12,845 nt of DNA. Origin: Spirochaetota bacterium. Lineage in GTDB: Bacteria; Spirochaetota; UBA12135; COTS27. The notes below the pieces were generated by a model, which saw only the letters and a list, made by a program, of their open reading frames with translations, did not search any database and was not told the DNA's origin. Of this stretch, positions 6,577 to 12,740 are shown piece by piece (positions within the stretch are counted from its first letter, which is position 1; the number at the start of each line of letters is the position of its first letter). The translations under genes and the position numbers were made by a program. The stretch lies in the NCBI GenBank assembly GCA_030621685.1, contig JAUXHF010000022.1:1-12845 (forward strand), given 5' to 3'.

Positions 6577-8838
6577 TTATTTCTGGGTTTGTATTTTTTT
6601 TTCCTCTATTTTTTTTCTAGCTTGGTATGTATAAGATTGAAAGAAACTTACAAGTAAGCAGTAGTCTTTCTCGCCGATAAAGGGTAATTTTAACACTTTT
6701 TCTTTGCTGGCCAGCTTTAATTCTTCAAGGCTATCAAAATGTCTAAGCAAAGTCTTTGTTTTCTTAAGACCTAGCCCCTTTACGGCATGCAAGGAGCTTT
6801 GGAACGCCTGCTTACTCCTGCGCCACTGGTGATGTTTATTAACAAAACGATGTGCCTCATCACGAACATGCACCAAGAACTGTAACGCCGGATCTTGATG
6901 AGACAATTTGATAGGCTGGCTAAGCTTCGGCAGAAATAACAGCTCTTCTTTCTTCGCCAAGGAAGCAATTACCATTTTCTTATCAATGCCAAGGTTTTCT
7001 AGGCTTCTCAAGGCTGCTGAAAGCTGGCCTTTTCCTCCATCTATCAACACAAAATCGGGAAGAGTCTTATTCTCTTCTACCATGCGCCTGTAATGCCTGA
7101 AGACAGCCTCTGCCATGCTTAAAAAGTCGTTTTGCGTTTTCGTGAAACGCATATTAAATAATCGATAGTTACTGGTATCTTTTTCGCCTCGCAAGAACCG
7201 AACACAGGCTGCCACAATATTATAATCTCCTATATTCGCTACATCAAAGCAATCTACAAGCTGCGGGATTTTCTTTAAGCCCAAGGCTTCCTTTAGATGT
7301 TTACATTGATCTTGACGTTCTTTTTTCCGTAGAAGTTCGTAGAAAGAGTATCCCGCATTTGCCTTGGCTAGCTCTAAATAACGTCTCCCTTGCCCTCTTA
7401 GTGCGGTTTGCAGCTGCGGCGCTTTTTTTGCCTTAACCTTAACCTTAAACTCAAACTCTTCTTGCAGCTCAGAAGCTACAGGCCCAAACCTTGCCATGCC
7501 CAAATACGCCCCTGCCTCCGCCTCTGCCTGCTTGCTTTCCGATATTCCCATAACAGCGCTTTGTCTTGGCAAAGAGCTTTGCTCTTTCTTTCTGCCGCCG
7601 CCGCGAGTACCCGTGCCAGTTCCTAGCCTCGGCAAAAGCTCATCATCTGCAAAAGCCGCCTTAAGGCTTAGCTTCAGTTGCTCGCTAGCGCCTTCTGCGT
7701 AATAGATGCTTTCTGGAATAAGTACCCGACTGATGCACTCGCCTGTTTCCCTATAACTTTTATAGTAGCTATAAAGAAACTGTGAGAAAACATCCACAAG
7801 CAGGCTTAGGTCGTAGGCTCTGTATTCCATATCCTCATCTGCTTTTATAGCTTCTTCGGTTTCCCCTCCTCCGGCAAAGAGTTCGTTTTTAAATTCATGA
7901 ACATCCTTGTGCAGAAGTTTACCTTCTCGAAAACAAAGTACGGCGATGATCATCCAACCGTGGCTTGCCTTGTAATGAAGCACATCGAAAGAGCTTTCAT
8001 CCTGCAGGCGCGCGGGTTCTTCTTCTTCTATAGAATTCATGATTCCGATGCTATCTCGCAGGGTCATCGCTCGTTCGTAATCAAGTTTTTCGCTAGCCTT
8101 TTGCATCTCAATTTCTAAAGAGCCTATCAGATCCTTAGGGCTAGTCTTCAGCAGTTTTTTCACCTTTCTGGCTAGCTCATCGATAGTCTCTTTTGTAACA
8201 TTCGCACTGCAGTAATCAAGGCATTTCCCGATATGGTAATACAAGCATGGTTTAAAGCCTTTAGGAAATTTTTGTTTCGCACATTTCTTTAGCGGGTACA
8301 GCGAGTTCACGACATCCAAGTACACATTCATCAATTTAACATTTGTGTAGGGCCCGAAGTACATGCCTTTTAGTCCAAGTTTCCGTGTTTTAAAAAGCTG
8401 GGGAAAATTATTCTCTGTACTGAAAACTAAATAGGGATAGGTTTTGTTATCGCGGAGGTCAATGTTGAAAAAAGGTTTGTAGCGTTTTATCAGATCATTT
8501 TCGATAACCAGAGCTTCTTTTTCACTCTCGGCTATGATATAATCTATTCCCCAAATTTGCGCTACGAGAATTCCCGTTATCGCTCGCTCATGATGGCTGT
8601 GGAAATACGAGGCCACGCGGCTTCGCAGGTTTTTTGCCTTCCCGATATAGATTATTTTGTTTTCATGATTGAACATCTTATACACGCCGGGCAGCGCTGG
8701 AAAGACGCGGGTTTTCTGGCGGAAAAAATCAAGTCTTAGGCTATTTTCTCCAGCCTTCCCCGGGTAGCGCAGCAAGGTATCTGAAAACGATGACCTTGTT
8801 AATCTTGCAGCTGGCCTTTGTGATGTTTCGCCGTTCAT
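6577..8838 (-). CDS. uvrC: UvrABC excinuclease subunit C
   Basis: UvrC makes both incisions flanking a DNA lesion in nucleotide excision repair, acting with UvrA and UvrB. Domains in order: a GIY-YIG nuclease at about 47-125 (LPGVYKMF with Tyr53, YIGKAKNLRSR at 64-74, acidic ESEKEAL at 104-110); a Cys-containing PCLYYHIGKCLDYC (197-210); a UVR segment for UvrB contact at about 238-265; an RNase H-like endonuclease (FDVANIG with Asp532, LIDGGKGQ with Asp600, RDEAHRF with His663); and a C-terminal helix-hairpin-helix at about 682-725. The length of 753 exceeds the usual roughly 600. Extra parts are about 40 N-terminal residues before the nuclease and a low-complexity insert at about 404-473. 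All catalytic residues look intact. The ATG at 8838 has AAGG five bases upstream. The T9 and T8 runs at 6594-6616 lie in the last codons. A truncated rhuM ends 17 bases upstream. Confidence 0.95.
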   Translation of the reverse strand: MNGETSQRPAARLTRSSFSDTLLRYPGKAGENSLRLDFFRQKTRVFPALPGVYKMFNHENKIIYIGKAKNLRSRVASYFHSHHERAITGILVAQIWGIDYIIAESEKEALVIENDLIKRYKPFFNIDLRDNKTYPYLVFSTENNFPQLFKTRKLGLKGMYFGPYTNVKLMNVYLDVVNSLYPLKKCAKQKFPKGFKPCLYYHIGKCLDYCSANVTKETIDELARKVKKLLKTSPKDLIGSLEIEMQKASEKLDYERAMTLRDSIGIMNSIEEEEPARLQDESSFDVLHYKASHGWMIIAVLCFREGKLLHKDVHEFKNELFAGGGETEEAIKADEDMEYRAYDLSLLVDVFSQFLYSYYKSYRETGECISRVLIPESIYYAEGASEQLKLSLKAAFADDELLPRLGTGTGTRGGGRKKEQSSLPRQSAVMGISESKQAEAEAGAYLGMARFGPVASELQEEFEFKVKVKAKKAPQLQTALRGQGRRYLELAKANAGYSFYELLRKKERQDQCKHLKEALGLKKIPQLVDCFDVANIGDYNIVAACVRFLRGEKDTSNYRLFNMRFTKTQNDFLSMAEAVFRHYRRMVEENKTLPDFVLIDGGKGQLSAALRSLENLGIDKKMVIASLAKKEELLFLPKLSQPIKLSHQDPALQFLVHVRDEAHRFVNKHHQWRRSKQAFQSSLHAVKGLGLKKTKTLLRHFDSLEELKLASKEKVLKLPFIGEKDYCLLVSFFQSYTYQARKKIEEKKIQTQK
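7426..7626. repeat. low-complexity hexamer-rich insert inside uvrC
   Basis: This part of uvrC (residues about 405-471) includes CCTTAA x3 (7431-7448, giving KVKVKA), a GCCTSN hexamer x3 (7514-7531, giving AEAEAG) and a GT-dipeptide run followed by GGG (GTGTGTRGGG, around 7598-7622). It separates the UVR part from the RNase H-like nuclease. All units keep the reading frame. It is probably a disordered linker grown by repeat expansion. Confidence 0.8.
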
Positions 8839-8891
8839 AACTACCTTGTTCTTTCCTATTTTCTTTTAACTTCGCGTTGTCCCTCTTTTTG

Positions 8892-8916
8892 AACTATTAG
8901 GAAATCCCTAATAGTT
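8892..8916. repeat. 10-bp perfect inverted repeat inside the rhuM remnant
   Basis: AACTATTAGG (8892-8901) and CCTAATAGTT (8907-8916) are perfect inverted copies around a 5-base spacer. In RNA this could form a hairpin about 55 bases upstream of the uvrC start codon. It sits in the conserved TIRDFLIVQ codons, so it may simply be coding coincidence. Confidence 0.85.
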
Positions 8917-8939
8917 GGGAGAGTTAGGCGAGTTGGGCG
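8913..8939. repeat. 9-nt x3 tandem repeat inside the rhuM remnant
   Basis: AGTTGGGAG, AGTTAGGCG and AGTTGGGCG are adjacent at 8913-8921, 8922-8930 and 8931-8939. On the minus strand they encode RPT, RLT and LPT. The frame is preserved. Confidence 0.85.
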
Positions 8940-9165
8940 ATCATCCAATTCTCCCTCTAAATATATATTTTTTATATGCTCATTAATGGTGGCTACCGTC
9001 ACATTAAAGACTTCTGCTATATTTTTTTGAGTTAGCCATAGTGTTTCATTTTCTAATGTTGTTTGTATTTTTGTTTTACCATCTTCACTTTGGTAGATTA
9101 CTATTTTTGTGTTATCCATACGCAATTTACCTCAATACTGAAAAGTTTAGATCTAGCTTTTTAAA

Positions 9166-9196
9166 AAATTTGCTAGGGTACGCTTCTTGCAAATTT
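9166..9196 (-). terminator. inverted repeat with T-run, weak terminator-like on the minus strand
   Basis: AAATTTGC (9166-9173) and GCAAATTT (9189-9196) form an 8-bp stem with a 15-base loop. Read on the minus strand, the stem is followed by TTTTTT. The stem is AT-rich and the loop is long, so termination is uncertain. It lies between the rhuM remnant and the divergent endonuclease gene. Confidence 0.3.
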
Positions 9197-9249
9197 GTAG
9201 ACTCTTTAAATTTTCAAACACGGCCAAGTCTGTTAAATATTCCATAGTA

Positions 9250-9283
9250 CATATTATATGCTATTATACTATAGAATAATATG
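9250..9283. promoter_or_regulatory. AT-rich inverted repeat upstream of the R-M pair, possible operator or promoter
   Basis: CATATTAT (9250-9257) and ATAATATG (9276-9283) are perfect inverted copies 18 bases apart. TATACT (9265-9270) lies between them. The site is 74 bases upstream of the endonuclease ATG, in the most AT-rich part of the divergent gap. Operator or promoter function is inferred from position and symmetry only; no controller-protein gene is visible. Confidence 0.35.
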
Positions 9284-9356
9284 GTAATATATAACAATAC
9301 TTCTTACTTTTGCTTGTTCGCCATTGCTTTATTTACCTGCTAAAAAACAAACGAAT

Positions 9357-9998
9357 ATGAAAACCCTATTTCACGGAGAGTATGCAGAGAAAATAAAACG
9401 TGTACTTCCAATGCTATTCAACATGGCAGAGCTGGAAAACAAACGCGGAAATAAAATTTCAATGGAAGTTGGTAGCACTAGAGAAAGAATTATTATTGGA
9501 TTGCTTTGTTTTGTCTTCGGCGAAGAAGCCATGAAATTCCCGAAAACCACCTCTCATGAAGTTGATATTTTTGTAAAAAACATAGCTATTTCAATAAAAA
9601 CAAAAACCATGCTGGCTAAGAAGCCATCCTTATCAGATTTTAGCGGAGTAAAGTTAATTTGGACAGTAGATTGGGAAAAAGTAAAAAATTTCGAAACGAA
9701 CTATCGACCATCATGTAACATGCTTTTCATAAATATCAAATGGGGTGGTATGGGAGGTTTTCATTACATCCCCGTGGAAACTCAATTAAAAATAAAAAAC
9801 TCTCTAGGTCCGGCATATATGAAGCTACCTAAACATGGCACAAACCCAAGAGGTATAGAAATATCAAAAGAAGCCTTAAGCCTTCTTCTAGAAAATGAAG
9901 ATACCCTTTCACTTAAAATTAACTGGCAGCGAGATAAAACTTTACTTAAAGAACCAGCATTATATAAGAGGTGGATTGAACTATGGGAAAGTCTGTAA
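9357..9998 (+). CDS. type II restriction endonuclease, ThaI-like
   Basis: This is the likely restriction partner of the overlapping methyltransferase, cutting unmethylated DNA in the cytosol. The chosen start (ATG, 213 residues) begins MKTLFHGEYAEKI; an upstream TTG at 9324 would add 11 residues. The text LFNMAELENKRGNK, MEVGSTRERIIIGLL (36-50), EVDIF then ISIKTKT, FSGVKLIWTVDWEKV, GGFHYIPVETQ and KHGTNPRGIEISKEAL resembles the ThaI (CGCG) endonuclease family as I remember it. This is not a database result. A PD-(D/E)XK-like core is plausible: Asp70 and Lys81, with Ser79 where an acid is usual and Glu37 or Glu43 on a preceding helix as possible substitutes. No Shine-Dalgarno sequence precedes the ATG, only an A-rich stretch. 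The stop overlaps the methyltransferase start by 16 bases. Specificity is uncertain. Confidence 0.7.
   Translation: MKTLFHGEYAEKIKRVLPMLFNMAELENKRGNKISMEVGSTRERIIIGLLCFVFGEEAMKFPKTTSHEVDIFVKNIAISIKTKTMLAKKPSLSDFSGVKLIWTVDWEKVKNFETNYRPSCNMLFINIKWGGMGGFHYIPVETQLKIKNSLGPAYMKLPKHGTNPRGIEISKEALSLLLENEDTLSLKINWQRDKTLLKEPALYKRWIELWESL
9966..9973 (+). promoter_or_regulatory. strong Shine-Dalgarno of the methyltransferase
   Basis: AAGAGGTG lies nine bases before the methyltransferase ATG, inside the 3' end of the endonuclease gene. It supports the start at 9983. It contrasts with the endonuclease, whose ATG has no such sequence. Confidence 0.7.
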
Positions 9999-10849
9999 CA
10001 TCATCTTTTGGTACCGTAGCACGAGAAGGACATGACTCCTCTCGCTTTTATAAACGCAACATGTATAAAAGCATTGAAAGTAAAAAACTAACAAAAATTC
10101 CACCCAAAGAAAACACCTCGCCCCTAGAAGTAAACAAGCTCTATGTACAGAGCAGTGTACAGATGCATCAAATTCCCGATAACTCCGTACACTTAATGAT
10201 AACATCGCCACCCTACAACGTAGGCAAGGATTACGACAAAGACCTCTCTCAGCAAGAATATAAACAACTCCTCATGCAAGTTTTCCAAGAAACGTATCGG
10301 GTGCTAGAAGAAGGTGGTAGAGCATGCATCAACATAGCTAATATTGGAAGAAAACCCTATATACCATTGCATGCCCTCATTGTTTCCATCATGAGTGAAA
10401 TCGGTTTTTTCATGCGAGGTGAAATAATTTGGGACAAAGGCGCAAGTGCTGGAACATCCTGTGCATGGGGGAGCTGGAAATCGGCTACTAACCCGGTTTT
10501 ACGAGACACCCACGAGTACATTCTTATTTACAGTAAGAAAAACTTTGCACGCCGTTCTCATCAAAAATCGACAATTACCAAAGATGAATTTCTGGAGTAC
10601 ACAAAGAGCATCTGGCGGTTTCCTGCAGAAAGTGCTAAACGTGTTAGTCACCCAGCACCCTTCCCATTAGAGTTGCCAAAACGTCTAATTAGTCTGTACT
10701 CATTTGAACAAGATATAGTGCTTGACCCTTTCATGGGAAGCGGCACAACATGCCTAGCCGCCAAGGAACTTGATAGAACCTATCTTGGCTACGATGTTGA
10801 CCCAGTCTACATCGAAATTGCCAGTCAAAGACTTCAAAGTTTATGGTAA
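9983..10849 (+). CDS. site-specific DNA methyltransferase, beta-class N4-cytosine type
   Basis: The enzyme transfers a methyl group from S-adenosylmethionine to DNA and should protect the host from the overlapping endonuclease. In order: motif IV TSPPY (74-78) with a long following YNVGKDYD, WDKGASAGTS and AWGSW (171-175), NPVLRDTHEYILIYSK, then PFPLELPKRLI and the SAM-binding motif I DPFMGSGTT (248-256) with GYDVDP (279-283 region). Motif IV before motif I makes it beta-class. TSPPY rather than DPPY favours N4-cytosine over N6-adenine. The 288-residue length is normal, with about 50 extra N-terminal residues before the first motif. ATG 9983 is supported by AAGAGGTG; Met27 is an alternative start. 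Endonuclease-first order with overlap implies coupled expression. The target sequence cannot be read from the gene. Confidence 0.9.
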   Translation: MGKSVTSSFGTVAREGHDSSRFYKRNMYKSIESKKLTKIPPKENTSPLEVNKLYVQSSVQMHQIPDNSVHLMITSPPYNVGKDYDKDLSQQEYKQLLMQVFQETYRVLEEGGRACINIANIGRKPYIPLHALIVSIMSEIGFFMRGEIIWDKGASAGTSCAWGSWKSATNPVLRDTHEYILIYSKKNFARRSHQKSTITKDEFLEYTKSIWRFPAESAKRVSHPAPFPLELPKRLISLYSFEQDIVLDPFMGSGTTCLAAKELDRTYLGYDVDPVYIEIASQRLQSLW

Positions 10850-10855
10850 GTTTAT

Positions 10856-10880
10856 AGCAATATTTCTTGCTGTATTTTAT
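10856..10880 (+). terminator. weak hairpin after the methyltransferase
   Basis: AGCAA (10856-10860) pairs with TTGCT (10867-10871) around a six-base loop, followed by GTATTTTATT. The stem is only 5 bp, so this is a weak intrinsic-terminator candidate. It overlaps the left end of the dispersed repeat. Confidence 0.3.
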
Positions 10881-10934
10881 TAGATGCGACATAAGCCTAG
10901 AGATAAATCTAACACTGCATTACAAAATAAGTTT
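10861..10934 (+). repeat. dispersed direct repeat, copy A
   Basis: Bases 10861-10900 match 12741-12780 at 30 of 40 positions without gaps, including an identical ATTAGATG and GCCTAG. Bases 10920-10934 match 12823-12837 at 14 of 15. Between the two blocks copy A is 23 bases shorter. It contains a 19-codon open frame beginning at 10884 (MRHKPRDKSNTALQNKFYS). Confidence 0.65.
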
Positions 10935-10969
10935 TACTCCTAGCGCTTTTCAATGAACAGCTGCGTTTC

Positions 10970-10995
10970 ATTGGCTGATATTATTGGCTGATATT
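10970..10995. repeat. 13-nt tandem duplication
   Basis: ATTGGCTGATATT is present as two perfect adjacent copies (10970-10982, 10983-10995) in the noncoding stretch after the R-M pair. A 13-base unit would shift any reading frame, as expected for noncoding or decayed sequence. Confidence 0.9.
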
Positions 10996-11192
10996 CCGCC
11001 AAGCTGAATTTGAAAGTATCAAAATACTGACGGTGATAGTTTTGTTTTAGGCCACAAGAAAATACATCCCTAGAACATCATGCCCGAAGGTATCGGCAAA
11101 ACTACAAAGATGCCAGCAAGGCAGCTTGGCGAAGGCTCTATGAAAGTATCGAAAATTTTGCCAAAGCTCAAAGGGCATCGGCATGAAGTGGC

Positions 11193-12134
11193 TTAGATTT
11201 GGTGAATGAAGGGGCCTTCCATGTGGTCGATATCATGATGCTCCGCCGTCTCCATATGAATGCCTTGGCGAATCATAATCAGACAACAGGCAACAATTAC
11301 AAAGCTACTGACAATTGTTAGCCAGCTAGGAAAAAGACTATACAGAAGAAAATCAACCAGCAAGGCCATAAGCAGCTGCGTGTATTGAAGCGAGGTCACC
11401 ATCACTACCGTGCCTAGGCGAGTTGCATACAAAATAAAGAAAAAACCTAAAAAGAAGCCAACCCCCGAAAGCGCGCTTAAAAGAAGATGGTTTAAGGTCA
11501 TCGGCTCCCAGAAATAAACTACGGCAGGAACTAAAAGCAAAAACGAAATACTACGCGAGCTTAAAAACAAAACAGTGACATTTTCATGCTCAGCATAATA
11601 TTTGAAAATAAAAAAAAGCACTGAAAAAAACATCGCCGATAAAGAAGCTAAGAGCAAAGAAAGCGAAGCAACCCCAGCAAAAGAAAAACTCGGATTAGCT
11701 ATCAATACAGAAGCGCCAAATCCAAAAAACAAAGCTCCAGTTTTCCAGCGATTAAACTTTTCTTTGAAGAATATTAAAGATATCAAGGCAGAGAAAAGCG
11801 GCACGCTGAGCAGAAGCGCATAAACTAAGCCCAGTGAGTTTCCGCGAAAGGAGAAAAAAGCACAGCCATCAGCAGCAAAGCCCAAAAGGCCTATAAGCAC
11901 ATGCGCCTTCCAGTTATGGATTTTCAAGGTTTCGTTCTTGCGGATAATCCTCCTACGCAGAGCAGGAAAAGGCATGCATGCCAGCAAGGTCAGCATCGAG
12001 GTGACAACAACCATGAAAAACACTTGAAATAAAGTGTATTTTCGAACAAGAAATTGAATACAGAAATCGGTTACCGTGTAACCCAAAGAAGCTATTAAAG
12101 TAAAGCCTACCGCCCGTAAAGCATATCTTTTCAT
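11193..12134 (-). CDS. EamA/DMT-superfamily inner-membrane transporter
   Basis: The 313-residue protein has about ten hydrophobic segments: roughly residues 4-23, 34-54, 75-94, 102-124, 130-145, 153-180, 185-208, 214-241, 244-265 and 270-288. They fall into two five-helix halves, the duplicated EamA layout. SVPLFSALISLIFFKEKFNRWKTGALFFGFGASVLI at 110-145, read in pieces, matches the first repeat's conserved P...L......EK....G end. The likely role is metabolite or drug/metabolite exchange across the inner membrane, and the substrate is unknown. The C-terminus ends in a His-rich soluble tail (HMETAEHHDIDHMEGPFIHQI read in pieces, with six His) that is not part of the usual family core. The ATG at 12134 has no clear Shine-Dalgarno sequence. 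It stands alone between two gene-poor stretches. Confidence 0.9.
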   Translation of the reverse strand: MKRYALRAVGFTLIASLGYTVTDFCIQFLVRKYTLFQVFFMVVVTSMLTLLACMPFPALRRRIIRKNETLKIHNWKAHVLIGLLGFAADGCAFFSFRGNSLGLVYALLLSVPLFSALISLIFFKEKFNRWKTGALFFGFGASVLIANPSFSFAGVASLSLLLASLSAMFFSVLFFIFKYYAEHENVTVLFLSSRSISFLLLVPAVVYFWEPMTLNHLLLSALSGVGFFLGFFFILYATRLGTVVMVTSLQYTQLLMALLVDFLLYSLFPSWLTIVSSFVIVACCLIMIRQGIHMETAEHHDIDHMEGPFIHQI

Positions 12135-12466
12135 CGTTATATATTATTTCATTCTTGTTTCTTAGAAGACAAAACAGCTTCGTATTTCAATTCAGATGCC
12201 TAAGCTCAGCCACTTACAAGCCAAGCATACTCTACTTGTTATACAGGAATACAAAAACTCTTAAGAGAAAGTATCTTAAGCTCTGGGAATTTCAAACACT
12301 TTGTGGGAAAAAGAGAAACTTATTATAACATCAAATTCTGTTTTTAAATTTCAATACTGAAGAAATCCTAAACAAACTCTTTAATCTTTGTATTTTGCTC
12401 TATGAAAGGCAGAATTTGCCTCCTCTTACTTCTCGATGAGAACCACGACACAAAGTAAGTTAACCC

Positions 12467-12709
12467 ATGATGAAAGCTTGCTACAGCAAGCAAGCAAATT
12501 CTAAAAAAACAAAAAATATGGTTTTGAATATTTTACTAGCTTACAGTTTTCCGCTCAATATTCTAGCTTACAGTTTACCGCTCAGTATTCTAGCTTACAG
12601 TTTACCGCTCAATATTCTAGCTTACAGTTTTCCGCTCAATATTCAATGTTCCATCTTACAAGCATTATATTACAATACATGCAGTAAGCTGCAAAAGTTA
12701 AGCCGATAA
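12467..12709 (+). CDS. doubtful 80-residue ORF spanning the 27-nt repeat
   Basis: The frame starts at ATG ATG and has a Lys-rich beginning followed by a hydrophobic repeated section (LAYSFPLNI, LAYSLPLSI, LAYSLPLNI, LAYSFPLNI) and a Cys-containing tail. No homology is recognised and no ribosome binding site is present. A second frame through the array is also open (SLQFSAQYS units), so openness mostly reflects the 27-base repeat length. It could be a small membrane peptide, but is probably not a gene. Confidence 0.2.
   Translation: MMKACYSKQANSKKTKNMVLNILLAYSFPLNILAYSLPLSILAYSLPLNILAYSFPLNIQCSILQALYYNTCSKLQKLSR
12537..12644. repeat. 27-nt tandem repeat, four copies
   Basis: Copies lie at 12537-12563, 12564-12590, 12591-12617 and 12618-12644. 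Each starts TAGCTTACAGTTT and ends CGCTCARTATTC. Copies 1 and 4 are identical and share TTTTCC; copies 2 and 3 share TTTACC; copy 2 has one further change (CAGTATTC). The repeat is perfectly phased with no gaps. Confidence 0.97.
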
Positions 12710-12740
12710 AAGAAAACCCGTAACGTAACTCTTGAGCATA

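Larger units (their letters stand above)
8856..9119 (-). pseudogene. truncated RhuM-family protein, N-terminal remnant
   Basis: The 87 residues match the N-terminus of RhuM-family proteins (virulence/accessory proteins found near restriction and mobile genes). Visible matches are IVIYQSEDGKTKIQTTLENETLWLTQ, read in pieces, then AEVFNVTVATINEHIKNIYLEGELDD, a winged-helix-like DNA-binding region, and TIRDFLIVQKEGQREVKR. Family members are normally about 300 residues or more and continue into a YNLD...GYRV segment; here a TAG follows REVKRK. The start is ATG at 9117-9119 with GAGGT at 9129-9133, nine bases upstream. A TTG two codons earlier is less likely. The missing C-terminus makes a pseudogene likely, although a short DNA-binding peptide could still be made. 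Three 9-nt units (8913-8939) encode RPTRLTLPT. It lies between uvrC and the divergent R-M pair, suggesting an eroded accessory insertion. Confidence 0.75.
10850..11192. other. gene-poor region between the methyltransferase and the DMT transporter
   Basis: No intact gene was found. It holds the weak hairpin and repeat copy A, the 13-nt duplication, and an open frame without a start codon at 11040-11186 (plus strand). That frame's 48-residue translation is helix-like (ARRYRQNYKDASKAAWRRL then YESIENFAKAQRASA, stop) and could be the end of a decayed gene. Another short open stretch just upstream in a different frame reads RQAEFESIKILTV. The motif GAAAGTATC(A/G)AAAAT occurs twice. Confidence 0.5.

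Noticed and set aside
7431..7448. CCTTAA x3, which looks like a telomere-type repeat.
   Set aside because: Only three units, inside uvrC and in frame with KVKVKA; the wider uvrC insert has other hexamers, so local slippage explains it.
7408..7702. Overlapping plus-strand frames opposite the uvrC insert.
   Set aside because: They are open because the hexamer repeats avoid stops in several frames; no start signal and no homology.
9357..10849. A CTAG specificity for the R-M pair, suggested by the methyltransferase's AWGSW and NPVLRD wording.
   Set aside because: The endonuclease does not resemble the CTAG-cutting family I know. The abundance of CTAG in the window does not decide it either way because sites could be methylated.
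12537..12644. CRISPR array.
   Set aside because: The units are directly adjacent with no unique spacers, so this is a tandem repeat.
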